A DNA stretch of 64,000 nt from Diplonema japonicum (lineage: Eukaryota; Euglenozoa; Diplonemea; Diplonemida; Diplonemidae), in NCBI GenBank assembly GCA_964019335.1, contig OZ025711.1:1-64000 (forward strand). The letters are read 5' to 3'. Shown piece by piece: positions 63,601 to 64,000 of the stretch (positions within the stretch are counted from its first letter, which is position 1; the number at the start of each line of letters is the position of its first letter). Position numbers and translations under genes: made by a program. The notes beneath the pieces are model-generated. The model was not told the origin of the DNA. It ran no database searches and worked only from the letters and a program-made list of their open reading frames with translations.

Positions 63601-64000
63601 GCTTGCAATGCCCATAGATCGTGAAGGCGTGACGATAAGCTCCCCAAGGGGGGCGTACTCCCTCACACCATTCACATATGTCTCTATCAGCACTCTGCAT
63701 TCTGTGTTGTGCACGCACTGCGTTGTTGTCAGCCTCACTTCATTGGGCGGCCTTGTGTCGATGCCCAACCATTGCGGCTTGCTTGAAATCACGGTACCGC
63801 TCGCCAGCACCGTGCGAAAGAGAAACCCACATCCGCCAGATGGGCATCTTGACGTGTACTTGATGTGGTACCGCACGCTGCCGTCTCGTAGGAACTGAGA
63901 GAGCCCTGATGGGTCCCAAGCAAAGTCAGATGAATTGTCGGCATGGCATCCTGTACTTTCTGCTATGTTGCTGATGTCGAAGCTTGTGTCACTTGAAGGC
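57673..64000 (-). CDS. Giant surface protein, paralog (5' end outside window)
   Basis: The frame is open from the right window edge to TAA/TAG-type stop at 57673, 2108 residues visible; the N-terminus is missing and the first in-frame candidate inside the window is a GTG, so the true start lies beyond 64000. It has the same style of Cys- and Gly-containing beta-rich ectodomain modules as the downstream 4655-residue protein, and the identical 268-residue segment. Near the end is a globular domain (VLLSRVAVVASFEVVLFVMTD region) matching the corresponding part of the paralog, then a Thr/Ser/Pro stalk (VPSTSVPSTTAPLVTSVPSS) and a hydrophobic tail (WTLSISIAFTLLLIF) suited to GPI or membrane anchoring. 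The two genes are 229 bp apart. Confidence 0.85.
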   Translation of the reverse strand, partial: PSSDTSFDISNIAESTGCHADNSSDFAWDPSGLSQFLRDGSVRYHIKYTSRCPSGGCGFLFRTVLASGTVISSKPQWLGIDTRPPNEVRLTTTQCVHNTECRVLIETYVNGVREYAPLGELIVTPSRSMGIASNTVLPFLQASYEVGGRVVYILVPRLNVGYDESRVSLSVAFSGLTMNFSIAVARRDLSHAVFDSYVPVPDGGGSTTWTPALDVSYLKAGKMYRFVIKAYTSTGDRIFPPDILSQWTVRGVAPLQNAILNATGGVLASSPFSSDPASGCYYVEFRMLNNRGCARGVGCLLTWVLEKPLKTSLALTVTTTVRVEGTQIRAYAPTGTTARIDEGVDVTIEAGDLIEGEWFVDEYSHSMVYGTLERDDVYILPDDTRDFACVLSAPCVPGYYSSTFTLRTNRPCAGCVAHFFNTNGAGPGELAFNLTSDPVRISCQPEVAIFPITSTTSLFFSFFVTLVSIPNPTILVRQDAVVDLHLSQLVDSGYGVAGSSVFAVLKVPVTKGKSTVSNIQLVATKAGKPIHNDTVTFAFYGEGLGWCNTTATVSVLSMDNIPLHLIERTTISVDIDPAVEVEPGRFRVTRSMLADGVQLTISFSDGVARNFTVHDNTRAELAWKYDGNTLLWSTDGLQLSSPQDRTPLHTFNGDTFTYGSAVVMFTTAAPLANKGLGSAKLLFTANSRSPLRDGSFMVCGGEICTTLTLSIVPDEPWADRKIEARWHNTPASLSTLTPLCVNGTTLNVFEAAMAYRLSDPSVWYLHYEETLPFGIALDGVVMNSTQSSGGLASLQLNAPDAVLGAIILMVLDPPYPIKASTQLQASWVNPHEEQYTDFTILQQVTYSGECPLASTHPSTHDHYRHYPPEIPGLSWSYSQITVGTPTPFQSVVKTTSDEQAWTFNSMVRVSRALTTQGCNHGGDVKVYTLVPSGFVLSTDNMVPMVHGVSTSWVSFMTPCEKCTLRFDLCYSSGVSGATCLEEPVEWTARDRRPVLGNRIQFTKPFTVRGRRAGAVEVVRQELPGVSVGERVREAGVVVAVQEVRVGEEFEVRLEAVQHFGERRWSVKVEGVAVVVEVESRWEGTGSDGSRELRYGNGGFVRGGAEGRTCGEGIPEKQGRLRVGPSVDPVLRFLYTRPCSLCSVWIHYEVLGDGKDRMAGAFRLMGPAHVPLAVKVTTCSSKWALAPGAPRTRWRRRPFSLSMWRVDGNGHPSWTSIPADTTVGNQVGNGAGDLITLLRNGSTEGVTTALFRSERACFRCVLLFDNIGVPVRIDTEATHLRVLNASGALMVYAADENGDRDFTMNTKLTVQPPLVISNGDMVMGYAEVMVNLSGPGLEVPVVIDATAGLKTLPGPLTVSWNVPFEDVIVVPGCDVLREGDICRVEVQVKGAGGALSRDFDGMRSALDGSCSCAVLHMNELGSIKSGIALLDLVTTDLSQSSCSCSISVSIMSLTNSTLHVAYFDIVTSKTLQAVWKITHPAPLVVVSGQSTSLTLVGYDQTGTIPRRAIPPSLSSLLVFLPVGCFNTTSVAVVGESYVVTGAFNRTCVRLANVEGLGYPLLPVNVLATGPVYNYTLAFHKRRGGDEAILITAVDDNGDTAPVHEQTELSVRTSDGTVHKMGVSLTNGTGEVWVGQIAKTLSTEGSSMEIAANNGTWHRVKYTAEGEAIEVLSEGEYVWGYGVWYSLKVVDRYGNAARNLIVSVADTGVPCLQHPMTCMPRVLFEGSGGETSAIVVASTGAWEGYLHIPPPTPLQTEAVRFLLSGVGFANSMTITLRIAEVLNITQQCGDGACSFRIAVLDIYGVPLYGDSVSNITYEAYCVSKPNIIVSPADGNGVAVEPQAHPLTRGVVELPELRASAFCEVAEVVFEEGKTNKHGVWKGAIGDNTSSPSVGQSVVRGNAEMGTFSTAIWRSVANGINTTQLEEALFKVAGKGALHVTVGDICAVSRVSQQTTECITARETPTTSVLLSRVAVVASFEVVLFVMTDTESFIDDFGARVYADLHSMESVLFSVGVSLSAHEALNLTIDTAPVSLPTTVPSTSVPSTTAPLVTSVPSSHPTSPPLWSTPIPYPVGNVTPVYDTSPLDSASTVLPSWTLSISIAFTLLLIF
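60358..61161 (-). repeat. 804-bp segment identical to one in the downstream paralog
   Basis: Partner of 46599-47402. The coding-strand composition is G-rich and differs from flanking parts of the gene. Confidence 0.92.

Noticed and set aside
1-64000. CRISPR arrays, bacterial operons, ribosome binding sites
   Set aside because: Spliceosomal introns and eukaryotic domain types show nuclear DNA; no regularly spaced repeat-spacer pattern exists.

Overview
The window looks like nuclear DNA of a flagellated protist. Exons are GC-balanced and sit in intergenic DNA packed with homopolymer A/T runs and G runs. Genes have GT-AG cis-introns, several of which are little more than GTRTGGG, a poly-A run and CAG. 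Every intact protein gene found (20) lies on the minus strand. That unidirectional layout, the intergenic small-RNA clusters of mixed type, a tandem C-x2-H...C-x5-C zinc-finger-like protein, and a PIH1 dynein-assembly factor fit Euglenozoa, perhaps a diplonemid or euglenid. This placement is inference: no spliced-leader gene was found.

Layout, in descending coordinate (transcription order). 64000-43476: two giant, apparently intronless, tandem paralogous surface proteins (the first is cut by the window edge); they share a perfectly identical 804-bp segment. 43026-40624: a secretory-pathway kinase of FAM20/four-jointed type and a protein of unknown function with a possible nuclear signal. 40126-36017: PIH1/CS-domain factor and two tandem Alba-RGG proteins. 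35283-31072: a CCAR1/DBC1-like protein, a lysine-methyltransferase-like protein whose ATG overlaps the preceding stop, and a four-module zinc-finger-like gene with one module per exon. 31042-29433: a degenerate GC-rich plus-strand cysteine-rich sequence between TTAA/CCCT-type ends. 26889-23613: a PhoD-like phosphatase, a small MGxxCS protein and a RING protein. 23471-21544: an array of small RNA genes (two box C/D families with LSU-rRNA complementarity and one H/ACA-like family). 21433-15075: LysM protein, small acidic protein, threonine synthase and alpha-galactosidase. 14514-14024: four copies of another box C/D-like RNA. 13879-1: small cysteine-rich membrane protein, TPR protein, CUE-GTPase gene with a MULE remnant inside an intron, a coiled-coil protein and a double-FYVE protein cut by the left edge.

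Splice junctions were deduced by hand from reading frame, GT/AG signals and, for the Alba genes, alignment to the paralog. The main surprises are the small-RNA arrays, the identical cassette in the giant genes and the poly-A introns.
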